A program made the translations under genes and the position numbers. Source: Cyanidium caldarium (lineage: Eukaryota > Rhodophyta > Bangiophyceae > Cyanidiales > Cyanidiaceae). From it: a stretch of 64,000 nt of DNA. This document shows positions 16,184 to 25,747 of the stretch, piece by piece (the first letter of the stretch is position 1; the number at the start of each line of letters is the position of its first letter). Under the pieces are notes generated by a model that saw nothing but the letters and a program-made list of their open reading frames with translations, searched no databases and was not told where the DNA came from. Location of the stretch: contig JANCYW010000005.1 in assembly GCA_026184775.1 (NCBI GenBank), forward strand, positions 334,501-398,500, in the 5' to 3' direction.

Positions 16184-17338
16184 ATGACCACGGTGCGGCG
16201 GCGAGGACCGCCGTCGATATCGCGCGTGTACGCCGAGGTCAACGCGCAAAAGCCGCGCGACTACTGGGACTACGAGAACCTGGTGGTCAACTGGGGCAAT
16301 CAGGATAACTACGAGGTGGTGCGAAAGGTTGGGCGCGGCAAGTACTCCGACGTGTTCGAGGGCGTGAACGTGATCAACGGCTCGCGGGTGATCATCAAGA
16401 TCCTGAAACCGGTCAAGAAGAAGAAGATCAAACGGGAGATCAAGATACTGGAGAACTTGTACGGCGGCCCGAATATCGTCAAGTTGCTGGATCTGTGTCG
16501 CGACCCGGTGTCCAAGACGCCCTCGCTCATCTTCGAGCACATCCAAAACGTCGACTTCAAGCAGCTGTACCCGTCGTTTACCCTGGACGAGGTGCGCTAT
16601 TATGTGTACGAGGTGCTGCGGGCGCTGGACTACTCGCACAGCATGGGCGTGATGCACCGCGATGTCAAACCGCACAATGTGATGATCGATCACGAGCGGC
16701 GACAGCTGCGGCTGATCGACTGGGGACTCGCCGAGTTTTATCACGCCGGCCGGCAGTACAACGTGCGGGTGGCATCGCGCTACTTCAAGGGACCCGAACT
16801 GCTGGTCGACCTGCAAGACTACGATTATTCGCTGGACATCTGGTCACTGGGATGCATGCTGGCGGGCATGATATTCCGAAAAGAGCCCTTCTTTCACGGC
16901 CACGACAACCAGGATCAGCTGGTGAAAATCGCCCGGGTGCTCGGCACCGACGAGCTGTTCGCCTACCTGAAGCGGTACGGCATTGAGTTGGGCGCTTCGT
17001 ACTTGAACTCAATTGGGCAGCATCCGAGGCGGCCATGGGAGCGCTTTGTCACCGCGGAGAACGCGCACCTGGTGTCGCCGGACGGAGTCGATCTGCTGGA
17101 ACGCATGCTACGCTACGATCATCAGGAGCGGTTGACGGCGCGTGAGTGCATGGCACATCCGTTTTTCGACACAGTGCGGCCGCCGACGGTCCCGGAACCG
17201 GTATCGACCGCGGAGGAGGGGGCGGTGGCGAACGGTGTACCGCCGCCGCCGACATCGGTGCGGTCGCATCAAGGCTCGGCGGAGGACGAGTCGGCCAGCA
17301 GGACGCCCACCGCGGCCACCGCCTCTGGGGCCCTCTAA
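16184..17338 (+). CDS. CKA: Casein kinase 2 catalytic subunit alpha
   Basis: The 384-aa Ser/Thr kinase begins at the first ATG, just after a pyrimidine tract. The N-terminal segment with SRVYAEVN and PRDYWDYE is characteristic of CK2 alpha. The catalytic lysine is K72 (VIIK), followed by the basic cluster [15 protein letters not shown] that binds regulatory beta subunits or acidic substrates. The loop HRDVKPHN (D160) is conserved, and the CK2-specific DWG at 179-181 replaces [27 protein letters not shown] is the constitutively active activation segment. The last 50 residues are Pro/Ser/Thr-rich and disordered, longer than in plants. It acts in nucleus and cytosol as a pleiotropic acidophilic kinase. 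Confidence 0.97.
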   Translation: MTTVRRRGPPSISRVYAEVNAQKPRDYWDYENLVVNWGNQDNYEVVRKVGRGKYSDVFEGVNVINGSRVIIKILKPVKKKKIKREIKILENLYGGPNIVKLLDLCRDPVSKTPSLIFEHIQNVDFKQLYPSFTLDEVRYYVYEVLRALDYSHSMGVMHRDVKPHNVMIDHERRQLRLIDWGLAEFYHAGRQYNVRVASRYFKGPELLVDLQDYDYSLDIWSLGCMLAGMIFRKEPFFHGHDNQDQLVKIARVLGTDELFAYLKRYGIELGASYLNSIGQHPRRPWERFVTAENAHLVSPDGVDLLERMLRYDHQERLTARECMAHPFFDTVRPPTVPEPVSTAEEGAVANGVPPPPTSVRSHQGSAEDESASRTPTAATASGAL

Positions 17339-17465
17339 ACCTGGTGCACCTCGTCGAGTCCAGTCGACACGACAGCATATCGTGCCTGCAGACACCGCCT
17401 CGCTCCCACGCCCCGCTCTTCGTCGGTGGTTTACGCGCCCGCTCGCCCCCTGGCGCTACCTTTCT

Positions 17466-18515
17466 TTATCCCTCATGCCGCTGGGCCACCGCCAGAAACG
17501 CCTCCACATCCTCGGCGCTACCCAGAAACACCGGCACTCGCTGGTGAATGCCCTGCGGCACCACATCCAAAATATCCTGCTTGCCGGTGGTAGCCCGGCC
17601 GCCCGCCACCTCCATCAAAAACGCCATCGGCGCCGCCTCGTACAAATACCGCAATTTGCCCTGTTTGCTCTTGCTGTCCGCCGGATACATGAAGATGCCA
17701 CCGTACAACAACGTGCGGTGCACGTCGGCCACCATCGACCCGATGTACCGCAGCGAGCGCGGTTTCTCCCCGCTGCCCGCCTCGGGGAACTTGATCGAGT
17801 GCACATACTCCTTGACCGCCGCGCTCCAATCGCGGCAATTGCCCTCGTTGATGGAGTAGATGCTGCCGCGGCGCGGACACTTCATGTCGGGGTGTGTGAG
17901 CACAAACTCGCCCAGCGACGGGTCCAGCGTGAACCCGTTCACCGTCTCGCCGGTGGAGAACACCAAATTGGTCGCCGAGCCGTACATGGCATAACCGGCC
18001 GCCACCAGCGCCCGCCCGCTCACCAACAGGTGCCGGTTGACGTCGTCGGGTGTGTTCAACTTGTCCGGCTCGTCGATGCGGTAGATGCCGAATATGGTGC
18101 CGATGGAGACGTTGGCGTCGATATTGGACGAGCCGTCCAGCGGATCGAAAGCCACCGCATACCGCCCGCGCACACTCGGGTCCACCACCACCGCACACTC
18201 CTCCTCTTCGCTCACTAAACAGGCGCACTTTTCCGAGGCGACCAGGTTGAGCTTGAACGTGTCGTTGGCGATCACGTCCAACCGCTTCTGCTCCTCGCCC
18301 TGCACGTTGGTGTCGCCCGCCAGGCCGTACAGCTTGGCGATGCCCGCCCGACGCACACACGACTCGATCACCTTGCACGCCAATTGTACCGCGGAGAGGA
18401 GTAGCGTGAGGTCGCCCTGCGCCTCTTTGTGGCGCCGCTGCTCGGCGAGCACGTACCGGGTGAGGGTCATAGCCTCGGTGCCCTCCAGGAACGTGGGCGC
18501 TCCCTTCGTGGACAT
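17466..18515 (-). CDS. FBP: Fructose-1,6-bisphosphatase, cytosolic type
   Basis: The 349-aa enzyme hydrolyses fructose-1,6-bisphosphate in gluconeogenesis and sucrose or storage-carbohydrate synthesis. TLTRYVLAEQ opens the conserved domain. FDPLDGSS at 123-130 holds metal-binding acids. GFTLDPSLGEFVLTHP and RYIGSMVADVHRTLLYGG follow, with KQDILDVVP near the end. The regulatory cysteine loop of plastid enzymes is absent, so this is the cytosolic form by sequence. The chosen ATG (18515) lies just before the domain. The frame is open to another ATG at 18686, adding 57 His/Arg/Ser-rich residues that could be targeting sequence but read more like leader. It converges with CK2 alpha. Confidence 0.93.
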   Translation of the reverse strand: MSTKGAPTFLEGTEAMTLTRYVLAEQRRHKEAQGDLTLLLSAVQLACKVIESCVRRAGIAKLYGLAGDTNVQGEEQKRLDVIANDTFKLNLVASEKCACLVSEEEECAVVVDPSVRGRYAVAFDPLDGSSNIDANVSIGTIFGIYRIDEPDKLNTPDDVNRHLLVSGRALVAAGYAMYGSATNLVFSTGETVNGFTLDPSLGEFVLTHPDMKCPRRGSIYSINEGNCRDWSAAVKEYVHSIKFPEAGSGEKPRSLRYIGSMVADVHRTLLYGGIFMYPADSKSKQGKLRYLYEAAPMAFLMEVAGGRATTGKQDILDVVPQGIHQRVPVFLGSAEDVEAFLAVAQRHEG

Positions 18516-18694
18516 GGATGAAGAAGAGAGGCGGACAGGGTAAGAGAAGACGGAGACGAGGTGTTCGGGGTGGTGGCGCTGACAGTGGTGGCCGGCGGCG
18601 GAACGAGAACGAGTTGCGTGGGCGCGAGCGGCGACGAGCGCCGACGAAACGATGCGATGCACCGCGGCGTGATGCATGTGGGGCATACCCGCGT

Positions 18695-19543
18695 TTACCG
18701 ATGCAATATGGGCGATTCCGCAAAGGAAAAAGACTGCTGGGACGGTTGCACAGTGCTGGGCAGGGCGTCGGGCTCGTCAGGCGCCCGAGGCGGAGTGTGT
18801 GCGGCGGCGGTGGCGGTGGCCGCCTGGAGGGAGCGGCGGCGCTTGGTGGCACGGCGTGCCTCATCCGCGGTGTCGGTGGCCGTCGCCCTCGACGAGTCGC
18901 TGGCGGACTTTGCGTTGGATACATTGGCGTCTGGCGAGGGCAATAGGTTGGCCGCGGCGGCGCCGATATTCTCCTGATCGGCAGCGGACGACGGTATGGC
19001 ACCGGCGACCGAGCGAGCCGCCGAGGCGGACGATGCATCCGTCGCCGCCGACAGCGACGAGCACGCGGAGGATGCTGTTGCTGCTGCTGCTGCTGCTGCT
19101 GCTGACGGTTCCGAACGGGCCGGTGCAGGCGCCGCTGCGGCGGCATCAGCGTCGTCGGCTGCGGGTTGGGGCGCCGGTTCGGTGGGCCCCGGCGGTCGAT
19201 TCGTCGTCAACATCCCGCCTGGGCCACTATTTGCACTGCTGCTGGCGCTGCTGCTGGCGGTGAATGTCGCCAGCGACGCCATGGGCATCGGCAACGCCGA
19301 GACGGTGGCCGCCATCCAGCCGCGTCCCCCCGCCACGCTGCCCACGGCGCTGCTGCTGCTGGCGCTGCTGCTGGCGCTGCCGGCGGGACTGGCCATGTGG
19401 GCGGCGGTCGGCCGACTGCCCAAGTGCTTGCGCACCTCGGCCGCCAGGCGTTTGCTGCCGCTGGCGCCGTTGCCACCGCCCCAGGTGGCCGGTGACGTTG
19501 CCGTCGTCGGCGCTTTGCCGCCCTTATTCCCCGTAGCGGCGGG

Positions 19544-19574
<31 letters not shown>

Positions 19575-21346
19575 TTGAGCGGCACCATACCCTCCAATCG
19601 CTCCCCGAAGCCCGGAAGCCGCTGTCGCCGTTGCCGCTCTAGCAGCGGCCGCTGTTGCGCCGCCTCCGCCTCCCGCTCCTGCTCTGCCCGCACCTCCTCC
19701 AGCATCCGCACGCCCTGCACCATAAACGGCCGCTGAAACTCGCGCTCGTACGCCTCCAGCTGCGCCACCAGCGCGGCGCGCACCTTGGGAAGCGCCCGCA
19801 ACTGCCGCCGCAGCTGCTCCTCCCGCAGCAGCCCGCCCACATGCCGCCGTCCGCCGCTCCGGCCAAACAGGCGCTCCGGGTTCTTCATCTCCCGCTCCAG
19901 TTCCGTGCGCTTCTCGTACAAGTCGCGTCGCCGCGCCATCAACTCCAGTATCGGCCGCACCCGCTGTGCAACGCCCTCCAGGCGCGCCACCTCCGACTCG
20001 TACGCCTCCAGCAGCGCGTCGCTCACGTCGCCGGCCACGTCCGCCGCGTGAAAGGAGGCGCGCTCCGCCAGCGGGGTGCCCAGCTCCTCCCACAGCGCCT
20101 TCAGCTTGTGCTGCTCGCCCGCGATGAGCGTGCGCAGCCGCTGCTCCCGCGTCGCCCGTAGGCTGTCTACATGCGCGTGCCACGCCTCCAGGCAGGCTTG
20201 GCTCAGGGTGCCGTGCTCCGCCTGGAACGTGCTGAAACGCTCCGGCGGGTACCGCAGCAGCCGATACAGTTCGGCGGCCTCGCCAGATACTCGGTCGAGC
20301 TCCTCGACGCGCGCTTCGATCTCCCGCTCGAGGCAGGACACCCGCGCCGTCAACACCTCGATGGACACGAGGGAGGCGCCCAGCGGCTCGGAGTCGCCGT
20401 CGTAGCTGACGGCGATGCGGTCGATCTCCGACTCGGCCTGCTCGGGCGATGCAATGCACAGGCGCCGCAGCAGATTGCGCACCGACAGCAACAGCGAGGC
20501 AATAGTCTCTACGCGTTGGCGGCGCAGCTCCAGCAGCTCGGTAATTTTGGCATCCAGCGCTGCCAGCCGCTGGCCATAGTTGCGCAGCGACACACGGCGC
20601 AGCTGGATGCCCGACTCGGCCGCCAACACCGTGGTCACCTGCGTCTTGTTGACGCTGTCGTTGGACAGGTTGCGGCTGGTGGGCGGCCGGGCAACCGCAA
20701 CGGCAGCCGCCGGCGCCCGCTCCAAGCCGCGCGTCAGGATGAGCGTGTCGCGATACGCCTCCGGCAAGTCGTCCACCACCTCGCCCAGCTCGTCTACCCA
20801 CAGCGCCAGTATGCGTTTCTGCGCCTCACACACGCGCTCTAAAAAGCGGCGCTTTTCGGCCTCGAGCGCGCTCACGTGTCGCGACACCTCGTCCAAGCGT
20901 TGCAGCAGCCCGGGCAGCGCCGAGGCCGACGTCGTCGCCGCTCCGACGCGCGACTCGGAGGAACCGCGAGCGGTCTCGCCGGGGCGTGTGGTGGCGGAGT
21001 GGGGCAGCGCAGTGGACCGATTATCGTGGTAGCCGCCGCCGCTGTTGCTGCTGCTGTTGGCAATGCTGTGTTCTTGGCTGCACAGGAAAGAGGCCGCCGC
21101 GCCGGCACTCGACCGCGCCTCTTTCAACTCTGCCTCCAGCTCCCGGCTCAATAGCTCTGCCGCCTCCAGCTCGCTCTCCAGCGCGTCGCGCTCCTCGGTC
21201 GCACTGCTGAGCGCGTCCACGTACACGCGGATGATCTGCTGGCGCAGCCACTCGGTGCGCTTCACCCGCTCGCTGTCGCTCAGGCCGACCTCACTCCACA
21301 CATCGTTCAGACGCACGAGTACGTCTTGATTCAGACTGACCTCCAT
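18695..21346 (-). CDS. MAP65/PRC1/Ase1 microtubule cross-linker
   Basis: This 883-aa protein bundles antiparallel microtubules in the spindle midzone. Residues 1-470 form a long, mostly helical rod with several Leu/Glu/Arg heptad stretches. The spectrin-like microtubule-binding core is marked by ARRRDLYEKRTELE, NPERLF (489-494), GGLLREEQLRRQL and FMVQGVRMLEEV, all typical of PRC1 and MAP65. The last 300 residues are low complexity (Ser, Ala, Gly, Lys), partly from CTG/CAG-type triplet runs near 19078-19105, and are probably the phosphoregulated tail. The start is the first ATG (tcccATGgag); upstream only a GTG is in frame. Confidence 0.9.
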
Positions 21347-21858
21347 GGGATAGATTGGGGGTAGAGACAGAGGGCGCGGCGACGGCGTGCGGAGAATCGC
21401 GTTGGTGGTCAGGCGCTGGAAGCGAGCCGATACCACAGAGCGACGACGCTAGTGCACCCGATTCAGGGCGGGAAAAGCTTCACAATGGAAGTCCCCGACG
21501 CTGTGCACTCTGCGGTTACGCCAAAGGTGATCTACAACGTCCAGCAACACGGTGCACTCCGCCGGCCACCTCGGCGAAGTGTCTCTGCGGCGAGCGACAA
21601 CACCACTCCGGGGCGGGTCCGCGATTTGAAAAACGGTAACGGTCCATCGCGGAGGGAATTCCCTTAGCGGGACACGCGTGGAAAAGGAAAATTCGATGAT
21701 CGGAGGGACCCCTCGGTGAGCACCGACATTCCCCCCACGGCGCGGCAGGGCGGCGAGGAGGGAGTGGCCGACTCGTGTGCGTCCTCGAGGATATCCCGGT
21801 GAGGATATTGACGCACTGGGGCGACTCGTTCAAAGCCGAATACCAGGATGCGCTTGCG
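21347..21858. other. Divergent promoter region between MAP65/PRC1 and COQ9
   Basis: It carries three copies of GTGCAC (21452-21457, 21503-21508, 21552-21557) spaced about 50 bp apart. It also has an 8-bp inverted repeat (TCCGCGAT at 21618-21625 with ATCGCGGA at 21646-21653) and an adjoining 12-bp palindrome AGGGAATTCCCT (21653-21664). These are candidate regulatory sites. No additional gene is supported. Confidence 0.5.
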
Positions 21859-22794
21859 ATGATGCGGATATCCGGCGTCTCCCTGGACTCTATCTCCCGC
21901 TTGGCGCGGCCAGAAACTTTCTCGTTTTCGCGTGCAGTGCGATCCATCCCCACTCGACCCGATGCCCGCCTTCTGACGACCGCTCAGTCAGACGCTTCGG
22001 AGGGCGATCCCCGCGAGCATCTCCTGGAGACTTGCCTTGTGCATGACGTGCCGCACCACGGCTTCACCACCGAGGCCCTGATGAGTGCGGCCCGTCGCCT
22101 CAGTCTATCTCCCGCGGCGCACGCGCTGGTCAGCCGCGGGCCGATCGAGCTCGTCGAGGCGGTGCTGCAACGCGAGCGCCACCAGGTGCATCAACGACTG
22201 TTGCGTGACTGCGACTACACCCTGGTGGACAAAAGATACCGATCACCGTCATCATCATCATCATCAGCCTCCTCACTGCGAGCCCGTGCGTTGGCTTTTG
22301 TGCAGACGCGCCTCCGCCTCCGACAACCGTACCGCGGCCACTGGCACCAGGCCATGGCGTTGCAGGCGCTGCCGCAGCATTGGGAGTCCAGCTGGCAGTG
22401 GCTGGCGCTCACTGTGGACGATATGGCGGTGTACCTGGGCGACGCCTCAGCCGACACCCGATGGTACGTGCGTCGGGCGGCGCTGGCCACGCTGCTGCCG
22501 CCGATCGAGTTGCATTGGATAGCCGGGGCACACGAAGAGGCTGATGGCGGCATTGAAAAGGTGGAGGATGCATACAGCGACTTCCGTACCTGGCGCTTTG
22601 CGGAACGTCTGCTGGGCGACGACGCGCCCTTCATGCGTGCCTGGCACACGTCGGCACTGGAGGTTGAAGAGATGACCGCTGGAAAGGGTGCGGCGTTCAG
22701 CCCAGGCGATGCGCATCCGTGGAGAACGGTGGCGCAGGCGGTCGCCCGGACGGCGCGGTCGTGGATTCGTTCGCTGCAACAGGCGTCGGCGTGA
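21859..22794 (+). CDS. COQ9: COQ9, ubiquinone biosynthesis lipid-binding protein
   Basis: This 311-aa mitochondrial matrix protein presents quinone intermediates to COQ7 in the coenzyme Q synthome. From the tandem ATGs at 21859/21862 the first 40 residues (MMRISGVSLDSISRLARP, then FSRAVRSIPTRPDARLL) form a textbook Arg/Ser-rich presequence. A TetR-like helical region follows. The conserved C-terminal domain includes WLALTVDDMAVYLGD and DTRWYVRRAALATLL (about 190-225), the lipid-binding part. A short poly-Ser insert comes from TCA repeats near 22250. An upstream GTG extension lacks any initiator. The stop lies 33 bp from the convergent ADA2 stop. Confidence 0.92.
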   Translation: MMRISGVSLDSISRLARPETFSFSRAVRSIPTRPDARLLTTAQSDASEGDPREHLLETCLVHDVPHHGFTTEALMSAARRLSLSPAAHALVSRGPIELVEAVLQRERHQVHQRLLRDCDYTLVDKRYRSPSSSSSSASSLRARALAFVQTRLRLRQPYRGHWHQAMALQALPQHWESSWQWLALTVDDMAVYLGDASADTRWYVRRAALATLLPPIELHWIAGAHEEADGGIEKVEDAYSDFRTWRFAERLLGDDAPFMRAWHTSALEVEEMTAGKGAAFSPGDAHPWRTVAQAVARTARSWIRSLQQASA

Positions 22795-22827
22795 CCACCT
22801 CTCGAGAGATAGAGAGGGCCGAAGGGT

Positions 22828-25134
22828 TTAGGCGCCGGTACGCCGATCCCGGGTCAGCGTCACGTCGATGGCCACTCGCAGCGGATCGGCTGTAGTGCTG
22901 GCCGCGTTCGCGGCGGCATGTCGTGGGGATCGACGGGTACGCCCGCGTCCGTCGCGCCGTTTCACCACTTGTCCGCTATCTGCCGGCGCCGCGGCGATGG
23001 CCGCCTTCCGGGCGACCAGGGCGCGCCACTCCAGAAAGCGCTGCGGGGTGATGCGCATCAGCGCACACAACTGCCGCTCGTTGGCATCCAAACACTCCAC
23101 TCCGGGCATGTCTTTCACGTACAGTATATGCCGGCGATGGGCGATGCCGTACGCGTCCACACCGCGGGGCACCGCCCGCGACGTCCGCCGATAAATCGCA
23201 TCCCAGTAGCGCACCTGGTCCGCCTCGTTGCCGTTCAGCCAGGTGAAACGTGATGGTCGCATGGAGGTGAGCGGCACGGATGCGGGCGCGTCCGCAGTAG
23301 TCTGCTCTCGGTTGACGGCCGTCCGTCGTACCCCACTAACATTGCCGCGCGTCAGCGTTCGTGAGGCCGCGCCCGACTTTTCCGCCTCGCCCACCTCCTC
23401 GCCGCGCGCATCGCCGCCCATTCGACTGGCCATCATTTCCGCCAGGGCGGTTGGCGGCAACGCGTCCGCGGCCGGTCCGGTCTCGTTGCCGCCGTACCGC
23501 CGCGCCACCTCCGTCTCCCATCGGCGCCAATCGGTCACCGTGTGCGCGCCGTCCTGCAACGCTTGGATCATGCGGTGTACCTCCTCAGCGATGCGCAGCT
23601 CGTGCACGGTTTGCGACACCCACACATCGTGCGCCGCCCCGCCGCCGTCGTTATCGGCCTGCGCCAGTCGCGCCAGCGGTAGCAGCATCCATTCTACCTC
23701 GCGCTCCAGCGACGACTGAGCCTTGAGGCGCGTCCGCGTGACACTCAGGTCGGTCAGACCGCGTTGCTGCACCACCGTCTTGCGCAACGCACGCTCCTCC
23801 AGCCAACGGGAATAAATCTGCAGCAGCTGCACTTTCCGTTCGCGCTCCTCCGCGGTGTCCTCCTCGGTGATCGACAAGTCGGCGATGACCGTCTCGGCGT
23901 CGTTCATGAACGGCTCGACGTCGAAATCCAGGCGTTTGGGCATGTAGCCGCTGAGAGTGCCGCGGCGCTGTCGCTCCGGCGGCGACACCGGCACACCGGG
24001 CACATCCATCGTCCCGCTATCCGCTTCGGCCGCTGTCGGGACTGGCTGGGGGTCCGGCGCGGCGTCCGCCGATTCCGACAGTTGCAGGCGCCGTTGCTTG
24101 CGTCTTCCGTAGAGCGGCCGGCCGCGCTGTCGTCGTCGATGTCGCCGCCGATGTTCGCGCATCGTGCTGCTGGCGCTGCTGTCGCCGGCGGCCTCGCGCT
24201 GCGCCGACCATCCGTCCGACTCGCCGTCGCTGCTCTCCGCCTCTACCGAGGAAGTCGGCGAGGCGCTGCCCACCAGGTTCTCTCCGGCAGCATCCGAGGA
24301 GGCCCCCAAGCTACCCCAACGCCGCTCACTGGCGGTCGGCGATGGAGGCGCGCGCCCGTCTGCCACCGCCGCGAAGCGCATTCCGACACGCAGCAGGTCG
24401 GGCGCCATGTTCGATGCCGCCGCATTGATCAGGGCCATTTCGCGAGCCACCTGAGAGGCGCGCGGTGATCCAGCCGGCGTGACAGGCGCTGCCGCGTGGC
24501 GCGTGGCCGATCGAGCCGCAACGCCACCGGCGGCCGTGATGGTGGCCACCGTGTTGGCCGCAGCATTCCCGGCTGTCGCTGCGGTGGCCGTCCCGCTCAC
24601 CATTCGGCGCATGTTGGGCAGCGGCGCGGTGTCCACCGCATTCAAATACACCTCCAGGTAATGCTGCTCGCAGCGCACTCGCGATTTGGTGCCCACGTAC
24701 TCGGCCACGGTGGCGAAATTCCCCGGCCCGTACACCTCCAGGCCCTCGAGCAGTCGCAGCTCCTCGTCGGCGCTCCAGTCGGCGGCAAACACCGCCGCAG
24801 TAACGTGCTCCACCACGCGGTACGGGTGCGTGGGCTCGTGCGGGTACAGCGTTGCGCCCACCGCAAAGCAGCTAATGCACAGATCAAAGTCCTTGCACTT
24901 GACACAGGAGATGCGGGTGCCGGTGGAGATGTCTCGCGCGCAGTAGTTGCAGCGGTACCGCGAGCCGTAAACGTGGGGCACATGAAAGGCACGCACCGTA
25001 CTCCCGTCTACCGCCACATTCCCTCCGGTACCCGTGGCCACGTCCCGCGCGTCTCGTGCCCTGACGTCTGCCCCCGACCCGGTGCGCGCCCGTCGTGAAC
25101 GGGTGGCCGCCGGGAAGGCGTTCGTCGGCGCCAT
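22828..25134 (-). CDS. ADA2: ADA2, transcriptional adaptor of SAGA-type histone acetyltransferase complexes
   Basis: The 768-aa protein activates GCN5 and tethers it to chromatin complexes. A ZZ zinc finger at about 60-105 shows the Cys pattern YRCNYC, SCVKC, LCISC and HEPTHPY. A SANT domain follows at about 116-163 (DWSADEELRLLEGLEVYGPGNF, then HYLEVYLN). A long disordered Ala/Ser/Arg region (180-400) precedes the conserved ADA2 block with PKRLDFDVEPFMNDAE and ERERKVQLLQIYSRWLEER. Near the C-terminus, LDANERQLCALMRITPQRFLEW resembles the SWIRM domain. It is longer than the usual 430-550 aa because of the low-complexity inserts. The ATG has good context. Confidence 0.94.
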   Translation of the reverse strand: MAPTNAFPAATRSRRARTGSGADVRARDARDVATGTGGNVAVDGSTVRAFHVPHVYGSRYRCNYCARDISTGTRISCVKCKDFDLCISCFAVGATLYPHEPTHPYRVVEHVTAAVFAADWSADEELRLLEGLEVYGPGNFATVAEYVGTKSRVRCEQHYLEVYLNAVDTAPLPNMRRMVSGTATAATAGNAAANTVATITAAGGVAARSATRHAAAPVTPAGSPRASQVAREMALINAAASNMAPDLLRVGMRFAAVADGRAPPSPTASERRWGSLGASSDAAGENLVGSASPTSSVEAESSDGESDGWSAQREAAGDSSASSTMREHRRRHRRRQRGRPLYGRRKQRRLQLSESADAAPDPQPVPTAAEADSGTMDVPGVPVSPPERQRRGTLSGYMPKRLDFDVEPFMNDAETVIADLSITEEDTAEERERKVQLLQIYSRWLEERALRKTVVQQRGLTDLSVTRTRLKAQSSLEREVEWMLLPLARLAQADNDGGGAAHDVWVSQTVHELRIAEEVHRMIQALQDGAHTVTDWRRWETEVARRYGGNETGPAADALPPTALAEMMASRMGGDARGEEVGEAEKSGAASRTLTRGNVSGVRRTAVNREQTTADAPASVPLTSMRPSRFTWLNGNEADQVRYWDAIYRRTSRAVPRGVDAYGIAHRRHILYVKDMPGVECLDANERQLCALMRITPQRFLEWRALVARKAAIAAAPADSGQVVKRRDGRGRTRRSPRHAAANAASTTADPLRVAIDVTLTRDRRTGA

Positions 25135-25747
25135 GCCCTCAGGACACTATTCTGGATCGAAACAGGAAATGCCTTCAAGCGCAGGTGGTGTCAGACAGTA
25201 CGTCCTCACTTGCCCTCAACGTCGCACAGTGTTGTGGAGGTCACTGTGTGCGTGAACACTAGGCGATGTCGACGCCCACAACAGGAGCGTCGCGTGAAAT
25301 CCGAACGCGATCGTCGATCGCGCAGAGAACGCGCGCGGGCAGTGCGGACGCGTGCAGGGAGAGGGCGCGAAGGACGACGATGAGAGAACTCTCAGGCACG
25401 AGGCGCCCTCTACGAGGTGCGAAATAGTGCCTCAAGCATGACGCATCCCACTGCTTCCATCGAATGGTTGAAGGCACACCACGACGTTGCCACGACTGCT
25501 TGGCGCCATTTACGAAATGGTACACCGTTGCATCTCTTTCTCGCGTGTGTTCTGGTCTCTCTACGGTGAAATAATCGATACAAACGCTCACTGCGGAACG
25601 GACGCCTGGTGTGCCTGCTCGGGAGGCGCCATCTTGCCTTTTTTTGGTAGAGGGGTTCTCTGCGCATTCCATCGCGCTGCCCTCCCACGCTTTGCCTTCC
25701 CCGAGCAGCTCGCAGCCGCATCACTCCGGGCATCTCGCGTGCATCGT
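25135..25747. other. Intergenic region between ADA2 and the GATA gene
   Basis: This holds the ADA2 promoter and the GATA gene 3' end (both minus strand). It contains a near-perfect palindrome CGCGATCG-T-CGATCGCG at 25306-25322, a small hairpin CCATTT/AAATGG near 25512-25526 and a T7 run near 25639. An ATG-initiated minus frame (25672-25259, 137 codons) fills much of it with balanced composition but no recognised domain. I treat that frame as unsupported. Confidence 0.45.

Noticed and set aside
18516-18686. Possible transit peptide on FBPase
   Set aside because: The extension is His-rich and leader-like, and the enzyme lacks the plastid redox loop. It is kept only as an alternative start.
19075-19110. 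CTG/CAG runs (also at 14645-14670 and 36357-36384) as a CRISPR-like or mobile repeat
   Set aside because: They are pure triplet repeats in coding frames giving Ala, Ser or Gln runs; there are no spacers and no element structure.
25259-25672. 137-codon minus-strand ORF upstream of ADA2
   Set aside because: It has an ATG and balanced composition but no similarity, and it fills the only available ADA2 promoter space. Transcript evidence would be needed.
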